From F-183 sp964627455 (GTDB lineage: Bacteria > Acidobacteriota > Terriglobia > Bryobacterales > Bryobacteraceae), in contig CAZVKC010000032.1 in assembly GCA_964627455.1 (NCBI GenBank), positions 21,958 through 85,957 of the forward strand: 64,000 bases of DNA, given 5' to 3'. The position numbers and the translations under genes were made by a program. Shown here piece by piece: positions 25,786 through 35,122 of the stretch (position 1 is its first letter; each line of letters opens with the position of its first letter). The notes beneath the pieces are model-generated. The model was not told where the DNA came from. It did not search any database and saw only the letters and a program-made list of their open reading frames with translations.

Positions 25786-25807
25786 CGTGCAAAGAGTTCT
25801 TTGCACG
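25786..25807. promoter_or_regulatory. 22-bp perfect dyad operator candidate
   Basis: CGTGCAAAGA at 25786-25795 and its exact complement TCTTTGCACG at 25798-25807 are separated by only GT. For the plus-strand PQQ gene a -10-like TATGAT lies at 25816-25821, and its -35 region (25793-25798) falls inside the dyad, so a bound dimer could block or recruit polymerase. The dyad sits in the divergent spacer shared with the two Spy-like genes. The 2-base centre makes a DNA operator more likely than an RNA hairpin. Confidence 0.6.
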
Positions 25808-25832
25808 ACCTCGGGTATGATAGTTGGTCAGC

Positions 25833-27677
25833 ATGTTTCAGAGCGATTCCCGAACTGCCCTTGTTCTCCGCGCCACGCTAGCCGCGGTGCTCGCCAACAC
25901 ATCGATCTACGCACAGAAGGTCCCCGAAACGAGGGATCAGGTGGCGCGCCCTGACCAGGGATTGCGCCTGCCCGGCACGCCGAAACTGGCGCTGGTCAAG
26001 GTCGCCGAAGGCTTCAACGATCCGACCAACGTCGCCTCCGCCAATGACGGCACCGGGCGGCTGTTCGTCGTCGAACGCGTCGGCCGCGTCAAGATCGTCA
26101 ACAAAGACGGCAAGGTCAACCCGCAACCGTTCCTCGATCTCACCAAGATCAATCCGCTCGGCTCCGACGTGCAGACCGGCTTCGTGGAACAGGGCCTCTA
26201 CTCGATGGCCTTCCATCCGAAGTTCAAGCAGAACGGCTATTTCTACGTCCACTACGCTTCGCTTCCGTTCAATGGCGACGGCGTGATCGTGCGCTTCCAG
26301 GTCGATCCGGCAAGCCCCAATGTGATGACCGCCGAACGCACGAACAAGACTGCCAAGGTCCTGCTGCGTATCGAACAGCCCTACTACAACCACAACGGCG
26401 GGCAAATCGAGTTTGGACCCGACGGGTATCTCTACATCGGCTCCGGCGACGGCGGCTGGGAAGGCGACCCCTACGAGTCCGGGCAGGACCTCACGGTGCT
26501 CCTCGGCAAGATGCTGCGCATCGACGTCAACACGGATGACGACGACTCCATCCCCTACAAGATCCCGCCCACCAATCCCTTCGCCAAGGCTCGCAACGAG
26601 CGCCTGATGCAGTTGTTCGGCATCTCCGAAGTGGACTTCGCCAAGATCAAGACGCGTGTTCGTACGGAGATCTGGTCCTATGGACTGCGCAATCCCTACG
26701 AGTTCTCGTTCGATCCCAAGACCGGCGACCTCTACATCGCCGACGTCGGCCAGAACCACTGGGAAGAGATCCACTGGGCTCCCGCCAGCAGCAAGGGCGG
26801 CGAGAATTACGGCTGGAACAAAATGCAGGGTTCGTGGTGCCACCCGATGACGGGTCCGAATGACAAGTGCCCGCAAGTCGGCATCCTGCCCATCGCCGAG
26901 TATCCGCACGAAGTGTCGTACCCCGGCGCAAAGCCGCTCAAGGACGGCCATGGCTGCTCAATCGAAGGGCTCGGCGTCGCCAACTACGGCGGCATGAAGG
27001 GGACCTACCTCGTCGGCGACTGGTGCACCGGCCGTCTGTTCGGAACCGCCTGGAACGGCCAGCGCTGGGTGCTCGAAGAACTGCTGCACACCAACCTGCA
27101 GTTCACCGCCGGAGGCAACGGCGAGGACGGCTACGTGTACGCCGTAAACTGCAACTGCTTCTACACTGCCGATCGTGGACCCATGGGCAATCCCCCGGGC
27201 GCGCTGTGGCGCATCGTGCCGGCTTCTGAAGTGAAGCCCGGACAGGAAACCGCGCTCACCGTGCAGCAGGTGACGCAGATGACGGCTCCGACCACGGGCG
27301 CGCCTGTGTTCCGCCACGCGCTCACCAACAACCCGATCAAGCTCGATGCCTACCCGAACGAAACCGTGACGGCCAGCGCGATCCAGTTCCAGAAGACGGG
27401 CAAAAATCCGTATATCGGCAACAAAGACGCGATCGCCGCTGGACGCGCGACCTATGATCAGTGGTGCGCCGCATGCCATCTGGCCGACGGCACCGGACGC
27501 ATCGGTTCGAACATTGTTGACTCGCAGGTGACGTATCCGCGCGTCGCCAACGATGTCGGTATGTTCGAAGTGATCTACAGCGGCGCGTCGGGCGCGATGC
27601 AGGCGTTCGGCAACCGTCTCACGCAGGACGAAATCCTGCGCATGATGGCCTTCATCGAAAGCATCAAAAAGAAGTAA
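25833..27677 (+). CDS. PQQ-dependent sugar dehydrogenase (GSDH/sorbosone-type) with C-terminal cytochrome c
   Basis: 614 residues from ATG at 25833. The signal peptide ends near NTSIYAQ. The six-bladed propeller of soluble glucose/sorbosone dehydrogenases is recognised by VAEGFNDPTNVASANDGTGR, GLYSMAFHPKFKQNGYFYVHY, GGQIEFGPDGYLYIGSGDGG and WSYGLRNPYEFSFDPKTGDL. Near the end WCAACHLADGTGR (Cys545 to His549) is a c-type heme motif followed by a class I cytochrome fold, with a Met ligand probably in GAMQAF. So electrons from sugar oxidation can pass straight to a heme in the periplasm. It is followed by a convergent MFS carrier. Confidence 0.9.
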   Translation: MFQSDSRTALVLRATLAAVLANTSIYAQKVPETRDQVARPDQGLRLPGTPKLALVKVAEGFNDPTNVASANDGTGRLFVVERVGRVKIVNKDGKVNPQPFLDLTKINPLGSDVQTGFVEQGLYSMAFHPKFKQNGYFYVHYASLPFNGDGVIVRFQVDPASPNVMTAERTNKTAKVLLRIEQPYYNHNGGQIEFGPDGYLYIGSGDGGWEGDPYESGQDLTVLLGKMLRIDVNTDDDDSIPYKIPPTNPFAKARNERLMQLFGISEVDFAKIKTRVRTEIWSYGLRNPYEFSFDPKTGDLYIADVGQNHWEEIHWAPASSKGGENYGWNKMQGSWCHPMTGPNDKCPQVGILPIAEYPHEVSYPGAKPLKDGHGCSIEGLGVANYGGMKGTYLVGDWCTGRLFGTAWNGQRWVLEELLHTNLQFTAGGNGEDGYVYAVNCNCFYTADRGPMGNPPGALWRIVPASEVKPGQETALTVQQVTQMTAPTTGAPVFRHALTNNPIKLDAYPNETVTASAIQFQKTGKNPYIGNKDAIAAGRATYDQWCAACHLADGTGRIGSNIVDSQVTYPRVANDVGMFEVIYSGASGAMQAFGNRLTQDEILRMMAFIESIKKK

Positions 27678-27683
27678 GAACCG

Positions 27684-28928
27684 TTACCGCCGGGTGGGCG
27701 CGCGCAATGCGAACGTAATTGCCGCGCCCACTACGGCAAGCGCCGCCAGACTGTAGAACATCTCCGAGTACCCGCCCGCCATATCGCCCGCTGCCTTGCG
27801 GGCTTCCAACACCGAAGACATATATCGCGGAACCGCGAATCCCGCAGCGCCCCAAGCCGTGAATAGCAGGCCGTAGTTCGCGCCGATCTGTCGCGATCCG
27901 AAGTATTCCGCGCACAGAGACGGCATCAGCGCGAGATAACCGCCATAGCAGAATCCCACCGCGCACAAGCCGACCAGCACGGTCCAGAAGTTGCGGGTGC
28001 CAGGCAGCAAACCGGCGCAGACGATGGTCGAGATGCTGAACATCGCGAGGATCACCATTCGCTTGCCCATGCGATCCGACAACGCGCCCCAAATCAGGCG
28101 GCCCGCACCGTTGAACAGCGACATCACGCCCAGCGCCATACCGCCCGTCATTGCAGCCGCGGCGCCCGCGAGATCGCGCACGAGTGGCGCTGATTCGCCG
28201 ATCGCAGTGAGGCCAACGGAACTGCCGAGGAAGTACACAATCCACAACACCGCGAACTGCCACGTCCGCACGATCTCACCGGGCCCCATGTCCACCGTCG
28301 CCTGCGCTGCTGCGGTAGGGGTCCAACCTTCGGGACGCCAGCCTGCCGGAGGCACGCGATACAACTGCGCGCATCCCGTCACCAACACATAGAACACCGC
28401 CGCAAGAATCAGAAACGTGCGCGGAATCGTCGTCGCATACGCCGCAGGATCCTTGCCCAGCAACGCTTCGAGCAGCGGTGCGAAGATCAGCGAACCGAGT
28501 CCAAAGCCCATCACCGCGAGCCCCACCACGAACCCGCGCTTGTCCGGGAACCACTTCACGCACACCGCAATTGGCGTGACATAGGCGAATCCCACGCCGA
28601 GCCCCGCCACGACGCCGTACGAAAGATTCAGCCCTTCCGGCGTGTTGCCGAAGAACGACGCCAGCAGGCATCCCGTGCCGAGCAACAAGCCGCCCACCGA
28701 GCCCACCAGCCGTGGACCCTTGCGGTCCTGCCAGAATCCCGCCACGATCATCGCCAGCGTGAAGAACAGGATCGACCAGCGATACGGTGCAATCGAGATG
28801 CTCTTCGACCATCCATAGTGCTGCTCCAGTGGACCCCGGAACACGCTCCATGCGTAAATGATTCCCAGACAAACCTGCATCAGTACGGCAGCGGAAGCGA
28901 TGGTCCAGCGATTCGGCGTCGAAGGCAT
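27684..28928 (-). CDS. MFS transporter, OFA (oxalate/formate antiporter) family
   Basis: 414 residues from ATG at 28928; codons further upstream overlap uppS and are not used. Twelve helices fit the length. QVCLGIIYAWSVFRGPLEQHYGWS at the first helix, GLGVGFAYVTPIAVCVKWFPDKRGFVVGLAVMGFGLG in the middle and the second-half RLIWGALSDRMGKR loop are the OFA pattern. These carriers exchange mono- or dicarboxylates; the substrate is unknown. It ends 6 bases from the PQQ dehydrogenase stop (convergent) and is divergent from uppS. Confidence 0.9.
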   Translation of the reverse strand: MPSTPNRWTIASAAVLMQVCLGIIYAWSVFRGPLEQHYGWSKSISIAPYRWSILFFTLAMIVAGFWQDRKGPRLVGSVGGLLLGTGCLLASFFGNTPEGLNLSYGVVAGLGVGFAYVTPIAVCVKWFPDKRGFVVGLAVMGFGLGSLIFAPLLEALLGKDPAAYATTIPRTFLILAAVFYVLVTGCAQLYRVPPAGWRPEGWTPTAAAQATVDMGPGEIVRTWQFAVLWIVYFLGSSVGLTAIGESAPLVRDLAGAAAAMTGGMALGVMSLFNGAGRLIWGALSDRMGKRMVILAMFSISTIVCAGLLPGTRNFWTVLVGLCAVGFCYGGYLALMPSLCAEYFGSRQIGANYGLLFTAWGAAGFAVPRYMSSVLEARKAAGDMAGGYSEMFYSLAALAVVGAAITFALRAPTRR

Positions 28929-29003
28929 GACGTTCCAGCGTACAACAAGGCATGGCGTCGCCGGGCGGCTTGATATCATAAAGAAGTTGTTCGCTCTGTG
29001 GCC

Positions 29004-29836
<833 letters not shown>

Positions 29837-29840
<4 letters not shown>

Positions 29841-30604
29841 AGCGGGTCGCGACCGCACTGGTCCTCATCCCCACTATTACCTATGTAGTCGTTTGGGGCG
29901 ACTACTGGCTCTTCGCAGCCGTACTTTCTGCGATCGCGCTGCTCTGTTATCGCGAGTACGACACCTTCGTCGCCAACCACGCCATTGAATCGCCCGGCTG
30001 GATCGGTTATCCGCTGGGCCTGATCCTGCTCCATGCGCCGGCGCCTGAGGCGATCTTCGTTCTTGCCGCGTTGCTGTTCCTCGCGACATCGCTCCGGTCC
30101 GCGGACCTCAGGCACGCCCTGCCCCGCGCAGGCGCGGGCGCTCTCGGCATGCTGTACGTCTTCGGAACCTGGCGCACCGGCATCGCGCTGCGCGTCGCGG
30201 ATCCCTGGTGGCTGCTGTTTGCCTGCGCGCTCAACTGGGTCGGCGACACCGCAGCATATTATGTCGGACGCGCTATCGGCAAACGCAAGCTGGCTCCGCG
30301 CGTCAGCCCCGGCAAGTCGTGGGAAGGAGCCATCGCGTCGGTGATCGGCTCGATGCTCTTCGGCTACTTCTTCATGCCCCGCGTACTGCCCGCTGTCGAC
30401 GCCTGGAAATTCCTGCTCATGGCGGGTGTCGCGAACATCGCTGGCCAACTCGGCGATCTATCCGAATCCGCAATGAAGCGCGGCGCCGGGATGAAAGACA
30501 GCAGCAACCTGCTGCCCGGCCACGGCGGCTGGCTCGACCGCGTCGATTCCAGCCTCTTCGCGATGCCCGTCGTTTACGTACTCAAACAAGTCCTGGGCGT
30601 CTAG
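29837..30604 (+). CDS. cdsA: Phosphatidate cytidylyltransferase
   Basis: 255 residues from ATG at 29837, coupled to uppS by an ATGA overlap. Multiple membrane helices are followed by the CDS signature GQLGDLSESAMKRGAGMKDSS then LLPGHGGWLDRVDS. It makes CDP-diacylglycerol from phosphatidate and CTP for all phospholipids. The uppS-cdsA pair is a conserved housekeeping order in many bacteria; frr, dxr and rseP, which often accompany it, are not here. Confidence 0.95.
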
Positions 30605-30696
30605 TTGGCAGCCGATTTCTGCAGGAATTCCAGCACGAGAAAGTAGCTCTCGACACGCGCGGCCGTCTTTCTGTGTAGTTCCGGGTTCTCGCGCAC
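30601..30696 (-). other. 31-codon open stretch in frame directly after the AlkA-like stop codon
   Basis: After the TAG at 30697-30699 the same frame continues with GTG and 31 sense codons to a TAG at 30601-30603. The encoded stretch is helix-like and amphipathic (contains ENPELHRKTAARVESYF then LVLEFLQKSA). It may be a relic of a longer C-terminus cut by a stop codon, a small separate ORF, or chance in GC-rich DNA. I do not recognise it in any family. Confidence 0.25.
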
Positions 30697-31305
30697 CTAC
30701 ATCGCAGCCGGACCGTCGAGGCTTCGCCACAAATACCAGCAAGCCACTGTCCGATAGGGACGCCACTTCTCGGCGATCGCTTCCATCTCCTTCGGCTTCG
30801 GAGGCGCAGGCAATTCGTACGCCCGGTGGATCGCGTTGCGGATCCCAAGATCCGCCAGCGGCAGCACATCTCGCCGCTTCAGCGCGAACATCAACAGCAT
30901 CTGCACGGTCCACACGCCGACGCCTTTCACCTGTGTCAGGTGCGCGATGACTTCCTCGTCCGGCAACTCCGGCAGCGCGGCGAAATCGACCACGCCATCC
31001 CGAGTCTTCTGCGCCAGGTCGCGGACATACGCGAGTTTCTGCTGTGACAACCCGGCCGCCCGCAGCTTCTCGGGCCGGACCTTCAACACAGCCTCCGGCG
31101 TCAGCGGATCCAACCCCTTGGCTGCCTCGACCACACGGCCGAAAATCGTCGCCGCCGCTTTGCCGCTCAACTGCTGGAACACAATCGACCGCGTCAAGGA
31201 ATGGAAATCCGCCTGTTTGTACTCCATCCGGAACGGACCCACCCGATCGATGATGCCGGCCATAACAGGATCCGCCTGTTTGAGATGTTGAATCGCTTTG
31301 CGCAT
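30697..31305 (-). CDS. DNA-3-methyladenine glycosylase II-like (HhH-GPD, AlkA type)
   Basis: 202 residues from ATG at 31305. The helix-hairpin-helix is LTQVKGVGVWTVQMLLMF, and the catalytic Asp is Asp152 in LPLADLGIRNAI, followed by the usual C-terminal WRPYRTVACWYLWRSLD. The N-terminal part (FHSLTRSIVFQQLSGKAAATI) is the standard six-helix barrel start. It removes alkylated bases from DNA in the cytoplasm. It is convergent with cdsA and divergent from the VWFA protein gene. Confidence 0.9.
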   Translation of the reverse strand: MRKAIQHLKQADPVMAGIIDRVGPFRMEYKQADFHSLTRSIVFQQLSGKAAATIFGRVVEAAKGLDPLTPEAVLKVRPEKLRAAGLSQQKLAYVRDLAQKTRDGVVDFAALPELPDEEVIAHLTQVKGVGVWTVQMLLMFALKRRDVLPLADLGIRNAIHRAYELPAPPKPKEMEAIAEKWRPYRTVACWYLWRSLDGPAAM

Positions 31306-31360
31306 AAAGGCTCGAGGAAACGAGGTCCGCCCGGGCGGCATCTATGATGGTATCCAGAGT

Positions 31361-32320
31361 ATGAAATTCCCGCTGCCGCTCGTCGCCGGATCGCTCGCGC
31401 TCTTCCTGGCACTCCCTGCGTTTCCTCAGGACGACGTCATCAAGGTCGACGTCGATGTGGTCAACGTTCTCTTCAACGTCCGCACCAAGAAGAACGGCCT
31501 CGTCGGAAATCTCACCAAAGACGACTTCGAAGTCTACGAAGACGGCAAGAAGCAGGAAATCAAGTTCTTCACGCGCGAGTCGAATCTGCCGCTCACCATC
31601 GGCATGCTCGTCGACGTCAGCATGAGCCAGGAATTCCTCATCGATCAGGAAAGGATGTCGGCCATCCAGTTCTTCCAGCGCGTACTGCGCAAGCAGGATC
31701 TGGCGTTTCTGATGAGCTTCGGCCCGGAAGCCGAACTGCTGCAGGACTATACGAACTCCATCAAGCTCCTGCGCGCCGGCCTTGATGGACTCCGCCCGCT
31801 CGGATCCCCCGGCGCCTACTCTCCGACGGGATCCCCGGTTCCCACCGCCGGCACGCCCCGCGGAACCATCCTCTACGACGCCGTCTTTCTGGCCGCTGCC
31901 GAACAGCTAAAGTCGCAGGTCGGGCGCAAGGTCATTATCCTCATCACCGACGGCATGGACCAGGGCAGCCGCTACACCCGTGACAAGGCGATCGAGGCCG
32001 CCCAGAAGTCCGACGCGATCATCTACAGCATCTTCCACGCGGACTATCGTAGGAACGGGTACTACTACCGTCCCAACCCCGGCGACCTCAACCGCATGTC
32101 CAACGAAACCGGCGGACGAATGTTCGAGGCGGGACGCGGAGACCTCAACAGCATCTTTAAAGAAATCGAGGACGACGTCCGCAGCCAGTACGCCATCGGG
32201 TTTACGCCTACGAACCCCAACAAGGACGGTTCCTTCCGCAAACTCGAGATCCGCCCTAAGAATAAGGAACTAAAGGTCTTCGCCCGCAAAGGCTACTACG
32301 CCGTGAAACCCGAAAACTAA
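31361..32320 (+). CDS. VWFA-related acidobacterial secreted protein (TIGR03436-type)
   Basis: 319 residues from ATG at 31361. Signal peptide 1-22 (ends ALPAFPQ). DVIKVDVDVVNVLFNVRTKKNGLVGNLTKDDFEVYEDGKKQEIKFF is the diagnostic N-terminal segment; each part alone is conserved in this paralogous group of Acidobacteria. The von Willebrand A domain starts LTIGMLVDVSMSQEF, where D-V-S-M-S gives a complete MIDAS (DxSxS), and includes KVIILITDGMDQGS. It ends SQYAIGFTPTNPNKDGSFRKLEI. Probably a surface or periplasmic adhesion/assembly protein; partner unknown. Confidence 0.9.
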   Translation: MKFPLPLVAGSLALFLALPAFPQDDVIKVDVDVVNVLFNVRTKKNGLVGNLTKDDFEVYEDGKKQEIKFFTRESNLPLTIGMLVDVSMSQEFLIDQERMSAIQFFQRVLRKQDLAFLMSFGPEAELLQDYTNSIKLLRAGLDGLRPLGSPGAYSPTGSPVPTAGTPRGTILYDAVFLAAAEQLKSQVGRKVIILITDGMDQGSRYTRDKAIEAAQKSDAIIYSIFHADYRRNGYYYRPNPGDLNRMSNETGGRMFEAGRGDLNSIFKEIEDDVRSQYAIGFTPTNPNKDGSFRKLEIRPKNKELKVFARKGYYAVKPEN

Positions 32321-32370
32321 GCGGTAGTCCGTAACGTTACCGAAGTACTGTAAGGTTTTCAGTCAGGAAA

Positions 32371-32412
32371 CGCCGAACGATTAGGCGAAACACCTACGGC
32401 GAGTATCCCCAA
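32371..32412 (+). promoter_or_regulatory. Possible structured leader upstream of the TPR gene
   Basis: CGCCG (32371-32375) pairs with CGGCG (32397-32401), and TAGG (32382-32385) with CCTA (32393-32396), giving stacked stems with a 6-base bulge and a 7-base loop. They are followed by GAGTATCCCCAA (32401-32412), which is also found before the CHRD gene. GTAACGTTAC, a 10-bp palindrome, lies upstream at about 32331-32340. No known riboswitch class fits. Confidence 0.35.
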
Positions 32413-32433
32413 ACCAGCCGCTAGACAAGTAGC

Positions 32434-33270
32434 ATGACTTCCATCCTGCAATTTTTCGGGTTCGCCCGTCCGGCCGCTGAAATCACAGAAGACGAGGACG
32501 GCCTGCGAATCCGGAAACCCCACCTGCACGAAGAGTCTTACCAACCCGACCAGTTCTTTACCGCATTTCGTCAGGGGAACTATCAGCAGGCATTACGTAC
32601 CGTGGAGAGTCTCAAAAACCGCGGCAAAATGACACCCGACTTCTGCTACTACATCGGCGCCACGCTCGTTCAGCTGGGCCGCCACGGAGAAGCCGAGAAG
32701 TTCCTTCGCGAGTATCTGGAAATCGAGACCGATTCGGTGCAGATCTCCCGGGGCTACGCCACCCTGGCCCAGATGTACATCCAGCAGGAGCGCTTCGACG
32801 ACGCGATGACGCTGCTTTCGAGCGGACTCGAACAATGTCGCGACAAAGCGCCCCTCCATCGCGCGCTCGCCGAAGCATCTCTCCGGCGGGGCGACGATCC
32901 CTCCTCCGCATTGCAGCTCGCGCGTCTCGCAACCCACGGCGAGATGCCGGAAAAAGAGGAAGACGAGAGGGAAGTAACCGACGAACAGATCAACATGGGC
33001 GGCAACCTCGCCACCCTGGCGTGGATCCTTGCCGCAGCCGAAGGAGATGAGCAGGAAGTCGATCAACTCGCGCAGCAGGCCGCCTCACTCGTCAGGGGGG
33101 AACGCGTCGCCGCCAGCGGACAGGTCTACTACAATGCAGGTCTCGCCTACGCGACGCTCGGCGACCGGGGACGCTCGATGCGCTGCTTCGAAGAAGCGCT
33201 GTTGCTCGATCCCAAGGGTATGTGGGGACGCTCCGCGCGCATGATGGCGCACGGCATGAGCAAAGGCTAA
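32434..33270 (+). CDS. TPR-repeat protein
   Basis: 278 residues, no signal peptide. TPR-like helical pairs run from about 38 to 265: QFFTAFRQGNYQQALRTVES, FCYYIGATLVQLGRHGEAEKFL, YATLAQMYIQQERFDDAMTLL and YYNAGLAYATLGDRGRSMRCFEEALLLDP. An acidic linker (PEKEEDEREVTDEQ) splits the array. Probably a cytoplasmic scaffold protein; partners unknown. It is followed at 35 bases by another TPR gene, so the two may act together. Confidence 0.8.
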   Translation: MTSILQFFGFARPAAEITEDEDGLRIRKPHLHEESYQPDQFFTAFRQGNYQQALRTVESLKNRGKMTPDFCYYIGATLVQLGRHGEAEKFLREYLEIETDSVQISRGYATLAQMYIQQERFDDAMTLLSSGLEQCRDKAPLHRALAEASLRRGDDPSSALQLARLATHGEMPEKEEDEREVTDEQINMGGNLATLAWILAAAEGDEQEVDQLAQQAASLVRGERVAASGQVYYNAGLAYATLGDRGRSMRCFEEALLLDPKGMWGRSARMMAHGMSKG

Positions 33271-33304
33271 GCGCGATTATTGATACACTGGGCGGACATA
33301 AACG

Positions 33305-33787
33305 ATGTCCGATTCCAGAGAGCACCTGGCCCTGCAGTTGTTCCAGGAAGCCTATGAACATCAGATGTCGGGGGACCTGGACCTCGCCGCCAGCCTGTAC
33401 AAGAGTTCCATCGAAATGTACCCGACAGCCGAGGCCTACACGTTCCTCGGCTGGACCTACCGTTATCAGGGCAAGATCGACGAAGCCATCGACGAGTGCA
33501 AGAACGCGATCCTCATCGATCCCACCTACGGTAACCCCTACAACGACATCGGCGCCTATCTAATAGACAAAGGGCTGTACGACGAAGCGATCCCGTGGCT
33601 CGAAAAAGCCCTCGCCAGCAAGCGTTACGAGTCCTTCCATTTCCCCTGGTACAACATGGGCCGCGCCTACGCCGAGAAAGAAATGTACAACAAGGCTCGC
33701 GAATGCTTCCGTAAGGCGCTCGCGATTGATCCCACGTACAGCATCGCGCAGGAAGCGTTCGAGGCCGTCACCAGGCTACTGCAATAA
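33305..33787 (+). CDS. Small TPR-repeat protein
   Basis: 160 residues made almost wholly of TPRs: LFQEAYEHQMSGDLDLAASLYKSSIEMYP, AYTFLGWTYRYQGKIDEAIDECKNAILIDP, PYNDIGAYLIDKGLYDEAIPWLEKAL and WYNMGRAYAEKEMYNKARECFRKALAIDP. No signal peptide. Each repeat keeps the canonical W/L-G-Y-A-P positions. Function as a protein-protein adaptor is inferred. It is followed at 15 bases by the first Gfo/Idh/MocA gene, which has its own AAGGAG ribosome site. Confidence 0.85.
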   Translation: MSDSREHLALQLFQEAYEHQMSGDLDLAASLYKSSIEMYPTAEAYTFLGWTYRYQGKIDEAIDECKNAILIDPTYGNPYNDIGAYLIDKGLYDEAIPWLEKALASKRYESFHFPWYNMGRAYAEKEMYNKARECFRKALAIDPTYSIAQEAFEAVTRLLQ

Positions 33788-33802
33788 GGAGCACGAATAT
33801 CC

Positions 33803-35116
33803 ATGACTGATACCTCCCGGCGTATTTTCCTGAAGTCTGCCGGCGCGGCACTGACCGCGGCATCCTACTCGCGCGTGATGGGCGCAAACGACCGCGTCCA
33901 TGTCGGCATCGTCGGCCTCGGCGGACGCGGGCAGGATCACATGAAGACCTATGCGGCGCTCCCTTCGGCCCGTATCACCGCACTCTGCGACGTCAATCAG
34001 GCCGCGCTCGAACGCGCCCAGGCGACCGTCAAGCGCGCCACCAACGAGGACGCCAAGGGCTATGAGGACATGCGCAAGCTGTTTGACGACAAGAACGTCG
34101 ACGCCGTGTCCATGCCTCTGCCGAACCACTGGCACGCCCTCGCCACCATCTGGGCCGTACAGGCCGGCAAGGACGTCTACGTCGAAAAGCCCGCGTCCTA
34201 CAACATCTTCGAAGGCCTCAGAATGGCGGAGGCCGCGCGCAAGTACAAACGCATGGTGCAGATCGGATCGCAAAGCCGTTCCGTGCCGCACTTCCAGCAG
34301 GCGACGAAACTGCTGAGAGAAGGCGTCATCGGCAATGTTTACATGGCCAAGGGTGTGGTGTTCAAACGCCGCAAGTCCATCGGACACAAGCCGGATGAGC
34401 CGACGCCGCCCGGCGTGAACTGGGACCTCTTCCTCGGCCCGGCCCCGATGCGTCCGTACAACGAACTGCGCTTCAAGTACAACTGGCACTGGTTCTGGGA
34501 CACCGGCAACGGCGACATCGGCAACCAGGGCGTCCACCAGATGGATATCGCGCGCTGGGGCATGGGCGACATCACGATGCCCAAGAGTGTCGTCAGCACC
34601 GGCGGCAAGTACGCTTACAACGACGACCAGGAAACGCCCAACACGCAGTTCGTGACCCTTGATTACGGCGACCGGCAGATCCAGTTCGAGGTCCGCGGCT
34701 TGCTCACCGGCGACGAAGGTGGACTCGTTCGCCGCGGCGCCAACACCATCGGCAACCTCTTCTGGGGAACCGAAGGCTGGATGGCGCTCGACGGCAACGG
34801 CTTCCAGGTGTACAAAGGCGAGAGCCACGAGAAGTCGATGGACGTCAAAGCCGAAGGGCGCGACACGTCGAACGCCCTGCACATGGGCAACTTCCTCGAA
34901 GCCTGCAAATCGCGCGACCACAAGAAACTCAACGCGGATATCGAGATCGGCGCGCATTCCGCCGCGCTTTGCCACCTCGGCAACATCTCGTATCGCCTCG
35001 GCCGCAAGCTGAACTTCGACCCGGCGAAGATGAAGTTCGTCAACGACGCCGAAGCGGACAAGATGCTCACGCGCAATCCGTACCGCAAGCCGTACGTCGT
35101 GCCGGAGAAGGTCTAA
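33803..35116 (+). CDS. Gfo/Idh/MocA-family oxidoreductase, exported (first of tandem pair)
   Basis: 437 residues. The N-terminus TSRRIFLKSAGAALTAASYS is a twin-arginine signal, as expected for a cofactor-loaded secreted enzyme. The Rossmann motif is VGIVGLGGRGQDH, and the Gfo/Idh/MocA mark is YVEKPASYNI (E-K-P). The block RPYNELRFKYNWHWFWDTGN then GDIGNQGVHQMDIARWG holds the likely catalytic Asp/His. It shares that block, nearly unchanged, with the next gene. Probably NAD(P)-dependent oxidation or epimerisation of a sugar or cyclitol; substrate unknown. Ribosome site AAGGAG at about 33786-33791. Confidence 0.9.
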   Translation: MTDTSRRIFLKSAGAALTAASYSRVMGANDRVHVGIVGLGGRGQDHMKTYAALPSARITALCDVNQAALERAQATVKRATNEDAKGYEDMRKLFDDKNVDAVSMPLPNHWHALATIWAVQAGKDVYVEKPASYNIFEGLRMAEAARKYKRMVQIGSQSRSVPHFQQATKLLREGVIGNVYMAKGVVFKRRKSIGHKPDEPTPPGVNWDLFLGPAPMRPYNELRFKYNWHWFWDTGNGDIGNQGVHQMDIARWGMGDITMPKSVVSTGGKYAYNDDQETPNTQFVTLDYGDRQIQFEVRGLLTGDEGGLVRRGANTIGNLFWGTEGWMALDGNGFQVYKGESHEKSMDVKAEGRDTSNALHMGNFLEACKSRDHKKLNADIEIGAHSAALCHLGNISYRLGRKLNFDPAKMKFVNDAEADKMLTRNPYRKPYVVPEKV

Positions 35117-35122
35117 CCATTC

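Noticed and set aside
32321..32433. c-di-GMP or other known riboswitch before the TPR gene
   Set aside because: The stems seen do not match the conserved cores of any riboswitch class I can recall; kept only as an unknown leader.
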